Source: Prorocentrum cordatum
Lineage: Eukaryota; Sar; Dinophyceae; Prorocentrales; Prorocentraceae
Assembly (NCBI GenBank): GCA_963575745.1
Contig: CAUYUJ010014175.1
Coordinates: 12,501-76,500 of the forward strand
DNA length: 64,000 nucleotides
Reading direction: 5' to 3'
Below the pieces are notes generated by a model. It had not been told where the DNA came from. It saw nothing but the letters and a program-made list of their open reading frames with translations, and did no database searches. The position numbers and the translations under genes were made by a program. Shown here piece by piece: positions 21,641 to 32,016 of the stretch. Position 1 is the stretch's first letter. Each line of letters starts with the position of its first letter.

Positions 21641-22330
21641 CCTCCGCCTCCTCCTCCTCCTCCTCCTCCTCCTCCTCCTCCTCCTCCTCCTCCTCCTCCT
21701 CCTCCTCCTCCTTCTCCTCCCCATAATGCTCCTCCACCTCCACCTCCTCCTCCTCCTCCTCCTCCTCCTCCACTCCTCCTCTCCTCCTCCTCCTCCTTTT
21801 CCTCCTCTTTCTCCTCCCCATCCGCCTCCTCCTCCTCACTCTCCTCCTTTTGTTCCTCATCCTCCTCCTCCTCCTCCTCCTCCTCTCCTCCTCCTCCTCC
21901 TCCTCCTCCTTCTCTCTCCACCTTCCTCCTGTTCCTGTTCCTCCTCCTCCTCCTCCTCCTCCTCCTCCTCCTCCTCCTCCTCCTCCTCCTCCGCCTCCTC
22001 CTCATCCTCCTACTCCTCCTCATCCTCCTCCCTCATCCTCCTCCCCTTACCTCTCCGCATCCCCCCCCCCCCTGCTTCCTCCCCCCTCCTCCTCCCTGTT
22101 TTTCCACTCCTCCTCCTCCTCATCCTCCCTCTCCTCCTCCTCCTCCTCCTCCTCCTCCCTCCTCCTCCTCCCTCCTCCTCCTCCTTTTCCTCCTCCCCCT
22201 CCTCTCCTCCTCCTCCTCTCCTCCTCCTCTCCTCCTCCTCCTCCTCCTCCTCCTCATCTCCCTCTCGCTCCTCCTCCTCCTCCTCCTCCTCCTCCTCCTC
22301 CTCCTCCTCCTCCTCATCCTCCTCATCCTT
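21641..22330. repeat. Second long TCC array
   Basis: Nearly 700 bp of TCC repeat with occasional TTCC, TCCACC and C-run interruptions. Confidence 0.97.
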
Positions 22331-22660
22331 CTCTTCATCAACATCCTCCTCATCATCATCCTCCGCATATTTATCACTATCATCACCACCATCAGCATCA
22401 CCATCATCACCGTCACCATCGCCATCATGATCATCATCACCATCATCATCATCACCGTCACCATCATCATCATCAGCAGCATCATCGTCATCAGCATCAA
22501 CATTATCATCGGCAACATCATCACTATCATCATCACCATTATCACCATCAGCATCATCATCAGAATAAGCATCAGCATCCTCATCAACATTATCATCATC
22601 ATCATCATCACCATCAGCAACAGCATCAACATGTCCAACATCATCAACACATAAACAATA
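22331..22660. repeat. ATC/ACC/CAG repeat tract
   Basis: TCC gives way to ATC-type triplets (ATCATC, CACCAT, CAGCAT) ending near 22655. Confidence 0.95.
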
Positions 22661-22724
22661 TGAATACGACTCTCCTATCTCCCCAGGTGGCGTCTGGGAA
22701 ATGACCCGCCCCCCGCCGCGCACT

Positions 22725-22990
22725 GGGTTTTAAAACACCCGATCCCTGGGAGTTGGCTTTCGCAGAAACGCAGAAACACCCGATCCCTGGGAGTTGTTTC
22801 AAAATGCAGCTCTCGCAGAAACGCTGGCTCCATGTTCGGGTTTCCGTTCGTTCCGAACCGTGTTCCCGCGGCAGCGCTGGCATCATTTCCGCGTTTCCGC
22901 TCGTTCCGAATCGTGTTCCCGCTGTAACACTGGCACCATTATTTCCAGCGCCATGCCACGGCATGGTTTTCGGTCCTTCCAAATCTACAT
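22725..22990. repeat. Short tandem duplications
   Basis: Two copies of a unit with CCCGATCCCTGGGAGTTG (22738 and 22779), then two to three copies of a unit with CGTTCCGAA and CGTGTTCCCGC (about 22848-22925). No gene. CGATCCCTGGG also occurs near 63222. Confidence 0.75.
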
Positions 22991-23028
22991 AAATACGCCC
23001 CAAAGTCTGGAAATGCCCCCCCCCCCCC

Positions 23029-23030
23029 AG

Positions 23031-23101
<71 letters not shown>

Positions 23102-23119
23102 TACATATTTACACCACAC

Positions 23120-23166
<47 letters not shown>

Positions 23167-23190
23167 AATATATATATATAATATATATCG
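23029..23190. repeat. Poly(A) run followed by AT microsatellite
   Basis: About 65 A with one C interruption (23031-23097), followed by TATATA repeats to about 23187. A C run (23016-23027) precedes it. It could be a retrocopy tail on the plus strand, but I see no gene upstream. Confidence 0.85.
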
Positions 23191-23399
23191 GAAGTGATTA
23201 CACATTCGGCGTCGACGTCGCCACGCCATGCTACAATGGGGTTCGATGCACAAGAAACCCACCGCAAGAAACCCGACCCTGAAACCCGCAGAGGTTTCTT
23301 GGTCCAGGGTTGCAAACAAGAAACCCAGGGCACCTTGGCCCGAACGGTTTCTTGACTGATTGCGACAAGCAATCCGACATCAAGAAATGCGCCCCGAAA

Positions 23400-23845
23400 T
23401 ACACCCAGTTAAATGCGCGCCTGCGCGCGCAAAGCGAGAGGGGGGAGCGGACAGCGAGGGGGGACGAGGCAAGACGAGGACGAGGGAGAGAGGGGCATTT
23501 TGCCCGGGCGGCGGCAGGTCGCCGCCTTCAGGCCCGCAGCGCGGTCCCCAGGCCCCCCTTCGGGGGCAGGGCCGCGCGCGGGAGCGAGGTTGTGGGCGGG
23601 CGGGGAACTCGTCTCGAGCCTCGCGGCTGAGAGACAAAAGTGGGGCGCGCTTTCCCCACGCGTAACCTACCGTCTTCACTAGGCCAGACTAGCAAGTTAA
23701 GTGCGCGCCTGCGCGCGCAAAGCGAGAGGAGGGAGAGGAAAGGGAGGGAGGACGGGGCAAGACGAGGACGAGGGAGAGAGGGAGATTTTGCCCGGGCGGC
23801 CACAGGTCGCCTTCAGGCCCGCAGCGCGGGCCCCCAGGCCCAGTC
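23400..23845. repeat. Two direct copies of a 140-bp GC-rich unit
   Basis: Units at about 23410-23550 and 23700-23843 share GCGCGCCTGCGCGCGCAAAG, GACGAGGACGAGGGAGAGAG, TTTTGCCCGGGCGG and TTCAGGCCCGCAGCGCGG. The spacing is about 295 bp. No gene. Confidence 0.85.
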
Positions 23846-24149
23846 CCGGAAAAACCCTTACGACGCCGACGGTGCCGGCAGGGGGAGGCGCGCCGGCGCG
23901 GGCGCCGGCGCAAGAAGAGACGGGGAGGGCGGCAAGCGGGGCTAGCCGGCCCCGCCTCGCGGGCTAGGCCCTGGCCCGCCCATGCATCGCCCCCCCGCGC
24001 TCGCGCTGCAGGCGGCGCGGGATCGGGGCGCCCCCCGCAACGCTCATTAATGAAGCGCCGGGGTCGAACGCGCCCACGCACGCGCTGTGCGCGGGCGCAA
24101 AAGCGAGCCGGCGACGCGCGACGGCGCGTAAGTCAACGCGCCCGTCTGC

Positions 24150-24540
24150 CTGCGGGAGCTCGAGGCAGCACTGGCCCCCGCTCGGGGCGGAAAGTGCCGA
24201 TCCGCGTGCTACTCGCACGAACGCTCGGGAAAGAGAGGGTGGGACGCGAGGCGCGCCCCGGGCTGCTGCGCCACCTGCGCAGGAGCTCGGCGAAGGGCAG
24301 GCCTCGCCCTCACGATGCCCTGGAGTGCTGGGCCCGTCGGCCAGCGGGAGTTCGAGGCGGCGCTGGCCCCCGCTCAGGCCGAAACAAAAACGCCGAGCTG
24401 CGCGCCACTCGAACGGGCGCTCGGAAAGAGAGGGGGGCGGAAAAGAGAAGCATGCCCCGAGCTGCTGCGCCTCTCGCACAGGAGCTCGGAGCAAGGCTCG
24501 ACCTCGCCCTCGCGCTGCCCCGGAGGCAGGGAGCCATCTG
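24150..24540. repeat. Two direct copies of a 193-bp GC-rich unit
   Basis: Copies begin near 24151 and 24344 and share CACTGGCCCCCGCTC/CGCTGGCCCCCGCTC, CGAACG-GCTCGG-AAAGAGAGG, CCGAGCTGCTGCGCC and CAGGAGCTCGG segments. They give frames in several phases. No gene is supported. Confidence 0.8.
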
Positions 24541-24544
24541 CCGA

Positions 24545-25061
24545 CTTGAAGTGCGCGCGCGTGGGCGCGCAAGGCGGCGCGCGCAGCGGGCGCCGCAGGC
24601 GGCGCGGGCGCGCCGTGGTGGCTGGGGCACCCGCCCTCGCCTCAGCCCCTCCTTAACGCGACGGGCTGGGGGCCCCGCCCTTTGCCGCGCGCCTTCCCCG
24701 CGCGGGGGGCCCACCCGGGGCGCGTGCACGGCTGCCTGGCGGCAGCGCACTCGCGCTCGCGGCGCCGCTCGTTCTTCCCCCACACCTGCTTCCCGCCGCG
24801 CGGAGCACGCGCCTTGTTGGGCGGCCGCTCCCGGGGGAGCGGGGACCTGTCGTCGCAGGCGCTGCGCGCCCGCCCCCCCGCTGCGGGGGGGGGCGGTGGG
24901 GGGTGCGGTGCGCCGGGGCGGTCCTCTGCGGCTCCTGCTGCGGGGGGGGCGGTGCGCCGGGGCGGCCCTCCCCCCGCGCGCCCGGTTGCGCTGGGGGCTT
25001 GCCTCGCGGGCTGCCCCCGCGCACTCGCATCGCCCTGCGGCGCGGTGCAGGCCCTGGCGTT
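24545..25061. other. GC-rich low-complexity region
   Basis: Very high GC with C and G runs. The minus-strand reading of the protease remnant stops making sense on entering it, at about 25062, so this marks the truncation point of the copia-like remnant. Confidence 0.5.
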
Positions 25062-27093
25062 GCCGTCACCAAATATAAACGCAGTCTCCTGGCTAACGTC
25101 CATATTGATGTTCTTGCCCGTCTGCTCATGGATAATGTCGCGCAGGTTCTCGGCGGCCTCTACGCCCATGATGCCGGATGTCGCGCCGACGTCGAGAATG
25201 CCGAAACCGTTGGAGGAACTCTGCTTCGCACCCCTGAGGATCCAATCCTCTGCCTTCTGACCAGGTCGGTAGCTTCGCGCGCTGGACCCGCTCTCGTAGC
25301 TCGATGGACTTCTCGATCTGAACGTAGAGATAATTGTCCAGCTGTTTCTTCTGGTTGGCGGTCTTCGGGCGATTATTGATCACTGGGGCGTTGGCAAGTG
25401 AAGCTTCCAGCCGTAGCCGAGACATCTCGTTCGCGATGCGGTTGGCGCCCTGCTCTGCGCCGAAGAAGACGAAAGCTCCGAATCCCTTCGCGCGTCTGTC
25501 CTGGCCGCCCCGACTGCCAGTAGAAGATGCGCGTTCTCGATCTCGATGATCCTTGGTCTCGCGGTCACCGCCGCACTTCAGACATGGTCCTTTCCTGGGA
25601 GGCCGACCTTGGGAGCGATCTCCCTCTCGGCGGGGTGGTCCATCACGTCGCTGCCCACTCCCTCGGCCGCCCCTCGGAGGACCCTGAGCCTCCGGATCCA
25701 GCCCGGGGCCCTTGAGGTCTGCGATGCCCTCTTCGGTATTATCGCTTTCTGTTCTCATCCACGGGGTAGAAGTTCCGGGCGGTCTTCACTCGTCGCAGTA
25801 GATATCGGGCTTCCTCGAAGCTTCTCTGCTGGGCGGCGAAGGCGGTCTCGGCTTCCTCCATCTCCAGGGCACTGTAGAGCGGCTCCTCGGAGTTCTCTTC
25901 ACCCTCGTCGTCGCCCTGGCCGTCGTAGGAAGCCCCCGACTCGTGCTCTTCGTAATAGCTGTACTCGTCGCCCTCCTCGCTGTTCGCCCCCCAGCCGGCA
26001 TGGGTCCGCCCACGATCTCAGTGACGATAGTCCTTGCCCTGCTTCTTGTCCCGACTGGTCAGCTCATCGTCTGGCCAGGGAACTCGAAGCTGCTCTCCGA
26101 TGCCGTCGTAGTCGACGCTGCCCTTGACTGCGCCGATGACTGCTGCACGCTCCGTCGGCGTAAGTCTCGATCGCTGCAGCAGTAGCCATCCACGTAGCTG
26201 GCCCAAGGGGATCGCCTGGTTGAAGTCAGTTCCGAAGTCGGGGTGCCCCGGAATCTCCTCGAGGCCAGTCTCGACGAAGCTCCGGAGCGAGTGGTTCAGC
26301 CTCCTGGCCTTCTCAGCAGCGTCCTCCGGGCCCTCCTGCTCGATCTTGCACGGGGACCAGGTGGGCCCCCCGTAAAGGTTGATTCTCCTTTCTAAAAAAA
26401 AGGCTCTACCAAAAACCCCCCCCCCCGCCCCCAGGACTTATCAGCCCCCCTTTCGGGCATGTAAATCATATATGATTCTGACCACATGTCCATCCTAAAT
26501 ATGAAAGGCCGGTCTCCCCCCCTGAGGCCCCCTTGTGTTTTTTCTTTTGAAAAAAAAAAAAAAAACACTATGCGGTGACATGTTTTGTTCTAACATAGCA
26601 CTTTTCCGCGAATCCCTTGCAAAAAATGACACAGCGTGCACGCGCGCGCGTCGTCGCGCGCGCATGCCGAAATCCTTAAAAAACCTTCGGTACCGGAAAG
26701 ATGTCGCAATCATTTATATGTATATATATACACAAAACGCATTGTTTCGCAACACGGATTTGCTAAACAAAACAAAAAAAAAAAGCCCCCGCGCGAGCTC
26801 TTGCGATATCTTCAGAAAACCATGATTTTTCCATATTTTCACAACATGCTACCAAACGGGCTTCGCGCGCGCGCATGTCGAAATCTGTCGAACACCCCTG
26901 CGCGTGTGCCGTCGCGAGACTCCCCTGCAAAAAACGGGGCGAAGCGCAGACGGTCGCGTCGTCGCGGGCGCGCGCCGAAAACCTTCAAAACCCATCGGCC
27001 TCGGAAGGATTTCAAAATCGCGCGCCAAAAAAACTTACAACAACCCAAGGTTTCGCAACGCGGATTTTCAACAAAAGCGTGAGCGCGCTCTTG

Positions 27094-27124
<31 letters not shown>

Positions 27125-28122
27125 CTCCCTGCTCCCGCGTCGTCGTCGTCGTCGCCTACGTCGTCCTCTGTCTTTTCTCGTGTTCGTCGTCGTCGTCCTC
27201 TTTGGCGTCGTGGTCGTTTCCGTCGTCGTTGTCGCCGCGGTCGCCCTTCCTCCTCCTCCAACGTCGTCGTCGTCGTCCGTCGTCGGCGTCTCGTCGTCGT
27301 CCCTCTTATTTCGCCACCGTCGCCGTCGTCGTTGTCGTCGTCGTCTTCCTTCCCCCCTCGTCGTTGTCGTCGTCGGCGTCGCCGTCATTCCTCCATCGTT
27401 GTCGTTCGCGTCGTCGCCGCCCCCCCCCCTCCCTCGTCGTTGTCGTCGTTGTCGTCGTCGTCGCCGTCGTCGTCCTTCATCCTCCCTCGTCGTCGCCTTC
27501 GTTGGCGTCGTCGTCGTCGGCGTCGTTGCCGTCGTCGAAGTCGTCGGTGTCGCCCCAGTCGTTGCCGCCGGTGTCGTCGTAGTCGGTCTGAACAAGTTTT
27601 GAAAACCAATTTGCGGGTGGGTGGGCGGGATGTTTCTGCGTGCAGTGGAGATGGCGACTTCAAGTTCAGCAGAGCGGTTTCACGCCTCAGCTCTCTCCGA
27701 GAGTCGGGCGGCGCGCTGCTTCTTGAAATGCTCGGCGTCGAACCCTTTGACCACGTCGTGGTAGGCTTCATCGTCTCTGCTGATGTAGCTCGGCGTCGGT
27801 TCTCCAGTATCCCGTCGTAGATCAAAGGCCCATATTGCCAAATACTTCCCCGCATCCTGGATGGGTTGAGCCCCGAGCTTCGATCTCACATGTCTGAGCG
27901 ACTCGGTAGCTCCGTCGTCCTTCTCGACGCGGTGCCAGTCGACATATTTTGCTGCATGTCTCGCTCGGCCTTCAAGTCGCCCCCATAATCGTGGGCCACA
28001 TGCGCATCTCTCATCCCGACGGGCCCCTCTGATGTAAGCCTTGACGTGTTTTCGTAGTCATCCACCGCGGTGGAATCTCCGTTCCACTTCGGTGCGATAC
28101 CGTCTCCATTATTATTTGCCAT
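25062..28122 (-). pseudogene. Ty1/copia-like gag-protease remnant, copy 1
   Basis: Reads leftwards from an ATG at 28122 (MANNNGDGIAPKWNGD). Frames shift repeatedly. The gag-like part has the KYLAIWAFDLRRD stretch (27680-27889) and, after an intron-like insert, YGGPTWSPCKIEQ and then GWLLLQRSRLTPTERAAV with PWPDDEL (26018-26206). Next come an EEAETAFAAQQRS helix and KTARNFYPVDEN (about 25750-25860). A CLKCGGD zinc-knuckle-like remnant lies near 25575. The frame reading ILDVGATSGIMG and FIFGDGNA (about 25070-25190) resembles a copia-type retropepsin, with DVG where DTG or DSG is usual. No integrase or reverse transcriptase follows; coding sense ends at about 25062. The family assignment comes from remembered patterns of dinoflagellate copia proteins. 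Copy 2 (48335-50898) is nearly identical but cut shorter. Confidence 0.6.
26392..27600 (-). other. Intron-like 1.2-kb insert in the gag remnant
   Basis: Separates the two gag parts. On the minus strand it ends in an eight-T pyrimidine run and AG at 26392-26393, a good 3' splice site, after which the reading RRINLYGGPTW begins. The insert holds degenerate direct repeats (26590-26815 and 26950-27090 share GCAACRCGGATTT, CCGAAA and CCTTCRAAA motifs) and a TCG/GTC repeat block at 27085-27590. The same insert is present in copy 2. The 5' boundary is not certain. Confidence 0.5.
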
Positions 28123-28371
28123 GGCCTGTGGAACGCATCAATCCGTGAATATGTAGTCCGTGGAGCGCATGCTCCGTTACCATGCAATAGTCCCGCCTGT
28201 AGACCACTGCCCTGATATCAATCAAGAATACTAACCTCCTTTCTCTCTCAATGATGTGATGGGGGTCGTTGTAGGCGCCATCCGACGCGGGGGATTTGGG
28301 GGCAGCGGCGGCGCGATTCTGATCGCGCGATGGTGGTGAACAGGATCTGCGTCAGCGGGCAGTTCGCTGTT

Positions 28372-28470
28372 CTGCGTCTCCTAGACGCACGCCAGTCAGT
28401 CCAGCGTCGCTGCGACGCTGCAAAGCATTGAGCCAGAACGGTTTCGGATGAACCAGTTCTGGGGTATTAT
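28372..28470 (-). other. Hairpin-rich leader with possible DinoSL relict
   Basis: Upstream of the gag start. Perfect hairpins are formed by TGCGTCT/AGACGCA (loop CCT) near 28375-28391 and by AGCGTCGC/GCGACGCT near 28403-28419. Positions 28427-28447 match the spliced leader at about 16 of 21 on the minus strand. The same bases also form part of an inverted repeat CCAGAAC/GTTCTGG with GGTT/AACC, so the match may be coincidental. Confidence 0.4.
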
Positions 28471-28479
28471 AACGGGGAT

Positions 28480-28860
28480 ATCGGAGGGCCTACTAAGCAA
28501 GGCTAGCTGACACCTGGAGGCTTAAGGGGGCCCGATTCGCCAGGATACGCAGGTATGCATAAAAGAGGCTACTGTGGAGCCTGATCCTTTACATGTCACG
28601 CACGGCCTCTAGGGGCCACCTGTCGCAAGTAAGCTCTAGGTAGGCAGGCGTTGGGCTGCGACGTGCAACCTTGGGGCGTCGCCGCGCCATGCTTTGTCAT
28701 GCTAGGCGTTAATGCTCAACACCGCGCAATGCCATGCATGCTACGCCATGCTAGAACAATCCGACTGCCCGAATAGAAAGGACATAAAAGCCATGGTAAG
28801 GGATGAGATGGAGGGATCGGAAGTCAGATATGGCGCGAGCGCACCTAGCTTGGCGTTCCC
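28480..28860. other. Part of region U without a gene
   Basis: Conserved in both copies (51250-51635). It contains short GCCATGC/GCTAGGC motifs and no credible frame. Confidence 0.5.
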
Positions 28861-29830
28861 CTCTCTTCCTCCTCCTCCTCCTCCTCCTCCTCCTCCTCTT
28901 CCTCCTCCTCCCCCTCCTTTTCCTCCTCCTCCTTCCCCTCCCCCAGCAACATTATTATTTTCATCGCAAGCATCGCCAGCAACCGCACCGCGGGCATCAT
29001 CATTAGCAGCATCATCAGCATCACCGGCATCATCAGCATCATAACCACCAATATCACCATCAGAAACGCCGTCATCATCATCAGCACCATCATCATCATC
29101 ATCAGCATCCGAATCCTCATCATCATCATAGTCAGCATCCTACTCAGCATCATCATCATTATCATCATCATCGTCATCATAATCGTCATCGCCAGCATCG
29201 TCATCAGCATCATCATCAACATCATCATTATCATCATCATCACCATCAGAGCCATCATCATCACCAGCATCGTCATATTCAGCACCATCATCAGCAGCAT
29301 CATCGTCAGCATCATCACGATCATCATCAGCATCAGCATCATCATCAGCATCGTCAGCATCATCATAAGCACCCTAATCATCACCATTAGCAGCAGCACC
29401 AGCATGAACATAACCATCAGCATCATCATAATCAGCATCATCATAATCATCAACACCACCATCAGCAGCAACATTATTAGCAGCATCATCAGCATCAGCA
29501 TCATCAGCAGCATCATCATCAGCATCATCATAGCCATCAGCAGCATCAGCAGCATCATCAACAGCAGCATCATCAGCGCCATCACCAGCATCATCATCAT
29601 CATCCTCAGCAGCATCATCAGGATCAGCAGGATCAGCAGGATCAGCATCAGCAGCCCCATATGCATTATTATCATCATCAGCATCTTCAGATTCAGCTTC
29701 TTCTTCATCTTCATTTCCATCTGCAGCATTCTCATCACCCTCAACATCATCATCCGCATCAACATCAACGACAGCATCATCATCCCACGTTTCCTTCCCG
29801 TCGTCCCCCTCTCCCCCCTCACCTCCCCCT
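28861..29830. repeat. TCC then ATC/CAG trinucleotide array
   Basis: TCC units at 28864-28950 and 29815-29868, with ATC, CAG and CAT triplets between. Its minus reading is poly-Asp/Ala and its plus readings are poly-Ser, Ile or His. Confidence 0.9.
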
Positions 29831-29919
29831 CCTCCTCCTTCTCCTTCTCCTCCTTCTCCTCCTCTTTCTTGGGCTGGCACCCCCGAAGTCACCGTCGCGG
29901 CCTCGGAGGAGCTAGCCAC
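29374..29919 (-). CDS. Possible acidic 181-residue protein, low confidence
   Basis: A 181-codon minus-strand frame starts at a normal-looking N-terminus (MASSSEAATVTSGVPAQERG), runs through Gly/Glu-rich sequence and then a long Asp/Ala-rich region encoded by the trinucleotide array. The duplicate at 52149-52694 has a frame of exactly the same length, differing only by substitutions. That could mean constraint on the frame or simply recent duplication. Composition alone could create this frame. No function is assigned. Confidence 0.3.
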   Translation of the reverse strand: MASSSEAATVTSGVPAQERGGEGGEGEGGGGGGEGGEGDDGKETWDDDAVVDVDADDDVEGDENAADGNEDEEEAESEDADDDNNAYGAADADPADPADPDDAAEDDDDDAGDGADDAAVDDAADAADGYDDADDDAADDADADDAANNVAADGGVDDYDDADYDDADGYVHAGAAANGDD

Positions 29920-30262
29920 TGCCGCGCGGGGCCGGCCTCAAACGGCCCAGATCAAGAAGGCCAGGACGCAGGGCAAGAAGGCGGCGAGCACGCTCTCCGC
30001 GGAGAGCTCCCGAGTGGGCCTCCGGCGGCTCTGTCACCTGGCTGTTGCGCGGAACGCTGAATCAGGAACGAAGGGGCCTTCCTGGCCCAAGCGGGCCTCG
30101 GTCACGAATGTGACGCACGGCCTACATGCGAGGAGCGGCCTGAAAGCCGGAGCCCCGCCTCAGCCCGAGGCGGCCCTTCATTCGGCGCCTCAACAGCAAC
30201 ACCTGTTGGCTTCCATTGACACCTGCCACTTCGCACACTCATCGCCCGCAGGGTTCGCATAA
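29870..30262 (+). other. Conserved complex segment with open plus frame
   Basis: Non-repetitive sequence open on the plus strand (reading WAGTPEVTVAASEEL, then LRRLCHLAVARN) to a stop at 30262. In copy 2 (52645-53037) the same frame is open, with about five amino-acid changes in the last 66 residues, which does not suggest strong purifying selection. No ATG is close to the start of the complex part and no domain is recognised. Nothing identifiable follows in 30263-30830. Confidence 0.3.
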
Positions 30263-30907
30263 GGTCGGGAACTTTTGTTTAGCGTGTCGCGGCGGCGGCC
30301 CCGGCGAGACGCCGGCCCGCTCCGCGGGGCGGGAGGCTGGGAAAGGGCGCATGGGGACTTGGAATGGTCAGCGCGTCGCGCCGAAGCGCGGTGGACCAGA
30401 ACCGGCGGCGCGTCACGCCACGCGCTAACTTCTTGACCGTTGTTCGGGTCGCTGGTTCATACTGACGCCGATGCTGGGCCCGCGCGCCCCGCGGGCGCTG
30501 CGCGGAACTGGCGCCGACGGCGGATGCAGTTCGCGCGGGGTCATCGTTGGGCAGGCCCGCCTCTTGGCGCGCGCCTCGGCTGGGAGCGCCCTGATCATCT
30601 CGAGCGGGCCAGCCCGGCGCAAAACGCTACCCCAGACATGCTCGCGCCGTGAAAAATGCGACGCGGGTTTTTTGGTTGCGGTCGGCATCTGCGGGCCCTC
30701 GCTGGGCCGAGTGCCTTTTCTCGACGTTCCCTCCAATCTTCTGCGAAGTGGCGATGTGCGACGTGCTCTTCCGCGTCGTGCTGGCGACGATACGTTGGAT
30801 ACGTTGAGACAGTTAATGAAGGTGGTGATGCTGATTATGAGTGTGATGACGATGGCCAAGATCATGATGATGATAATTGTGATGGTGCTGCTGATGATGA
30901 CTATGGT

Positions 30908-30912
30908 GATGA

Positions 30913-30943
<31 letters not shown>

Positions 30944-30959
30944 CTCTTTCTCTTTCTCT

Positions 30960-31050
<91 letters not shown>

Positions 31051-31378
31051 GCTCCCTTTTTTTCCCACGCGCGCAACGCAGAGAGCGAGCTGGGAGGGGA
31101 AAGTGGCTGCTCCGCTGCCGGGGGGCGAGGGCTCTCTTACACCCCCAAGCACAACGCTGAGGGGGCGCGGGCGCAGGCAGCGGCTGCCCCCCCGCACCCT
31201 GCACACCCAAGATGGATTGGGGGAGCAGGTTGGGGGCCGCAGTTGCCCTGCGCATTTTTCGACACACGCACGCATGCACGCGCGCCTTTTCGACGCGCGC
31301 GCGCGGGGGGCGGTGCGCGGGGGGGAGTCTCTGCTCTCGTTGTTTTGTTTATGTTATCTTTCTCTCTCTCTCTCTCTC

Positions 31379-31424
<46 letters not shown>

Positions 31425-31441
31425 CCTCTCTCTCTCTCTCG

Positions 31442-31495
<54 letters not shown>
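30908..31495. repeat. CT dinucleotide tracts with a mixed spacer
   Basis: Long CT/CTTT runs at 30916-31050 and 31358-31495 flank a GC-rich spacer. The second run ends at the putative trans-splice acceptor. Copy 2 has equivalent, longer tracts (53690-53960 and 54270-54455). Confidence 0.95.
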
Positions 31496-31496
<1 letters not shown>

Positions 31497-31497
31497 G
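31496..31497 (+). promoter_or_regulatory. Putative trans-splice acceptor (AG) of unit 1
   Basis: AG directly after about 140 bp of CT-rich tract, 152 bp before the ORF1 ATG. Dinoflagellate mRNAs receive the spliced leader at such pyrimidine-AG sites. The same CTAGTCTCGG context occurs in unit 2 at 54456. The homology between the units stops 17 bp further on. Confidence 0.45.
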
Positions 31498-31993
31498 TCT
31501 CGGCTCGAGAGTGCCCAGCACTCAGACCGCAGCCGCGACGCGAAGCGCCCCGCCTCGGAGCCAGACTCCCAGGCCTCGCGAGACCGGAGGGGTCCCAGCA
31601 GGACCCTACTGATTCGCGCCACCTCTCCCCACCAGAGCGCCCGCAGCAATGGCCCCCAAGAAGCCGGAGCGCCGTCGCTCTTCTAAGCAGCCTCCGAGTT
31701 CCCGCCCCGCGCGCCCTGCTGCCGAAGGGTCTCTCCTTCAACGCAAGCAGGACTGCATCGCAGCGTTCAAGCAAGCGGGGTCTGACCGCCCCACGGCCGC
31801 ATACAACGGGCTTGCCGAGTTGAACGCGGACGAGCTCCAGGCAACGTACGACATGCACAAGTCCAACACGAAGAAGCTTGGCAGCGCCCTGATCCGCATG
31901 TGCGCCGCCAACCAGATCAGCTACACGCTTGATCATCACCAGCGCAGCAAGCCTAAGCGCATTGGCGGTGACACATCACACCCACCAGCGGGT

Positions 31994-32016
31994 TCCGCAC
32001 GTCTTCAGGCTGCGGA
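31994..32016 (+). other. Bulged hairpin 1
   Basis: Arms TCCGCA/TGCGGA (6 bp), unpaired C, upper stem GTC/GGC, loop TTCA. Lies in ORF1 and reads ARLQAAD. Confidence 0.8.

Larger units (their letters stand above)
25548..31514. repeat. Left region U, copy 1 of a 6-kb duplicated block
   Basis: This block recurs at 48335-54473 with only scattered substitutions and short indels by eye. It contains the gag remnant, the hairpin leader, trinucleotide repeats, a GC-rich conserved segment and CT tracts. The shared sequence ends with TAGTCTCGGCTCGAGAGT just before the two coding cores, which are different from each other. Confidence 0.85.

Noticed and set aside
19734-22023. Frames of 450-590 codons rich in Arg, Glu, Gly, Leu, Pro or Ser
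   Set aside because: All are readings of the TCC/GGA arrays in different phases.
23029-23097. Plus-strand poly(A) as the tail of a second retrocopy
   Set aside because: No coding sequence or leader remnant is visible upstream; the tract sits between a C run and an AT microsatellite.
23528-23545. GCCTTCAGGC, also at 23811-23820
   Set aside because: The inner palindrome matches but the lower arms do not pair, and it lies in a separate duplicated GC-rich unit.
30813-31279. Arg-Glu and Leu-Ser repeat frames, also at 47713-48107, 53579-54605 and 61268-61528
   Set aside because: They are readings of CT dinucleotide tracts.
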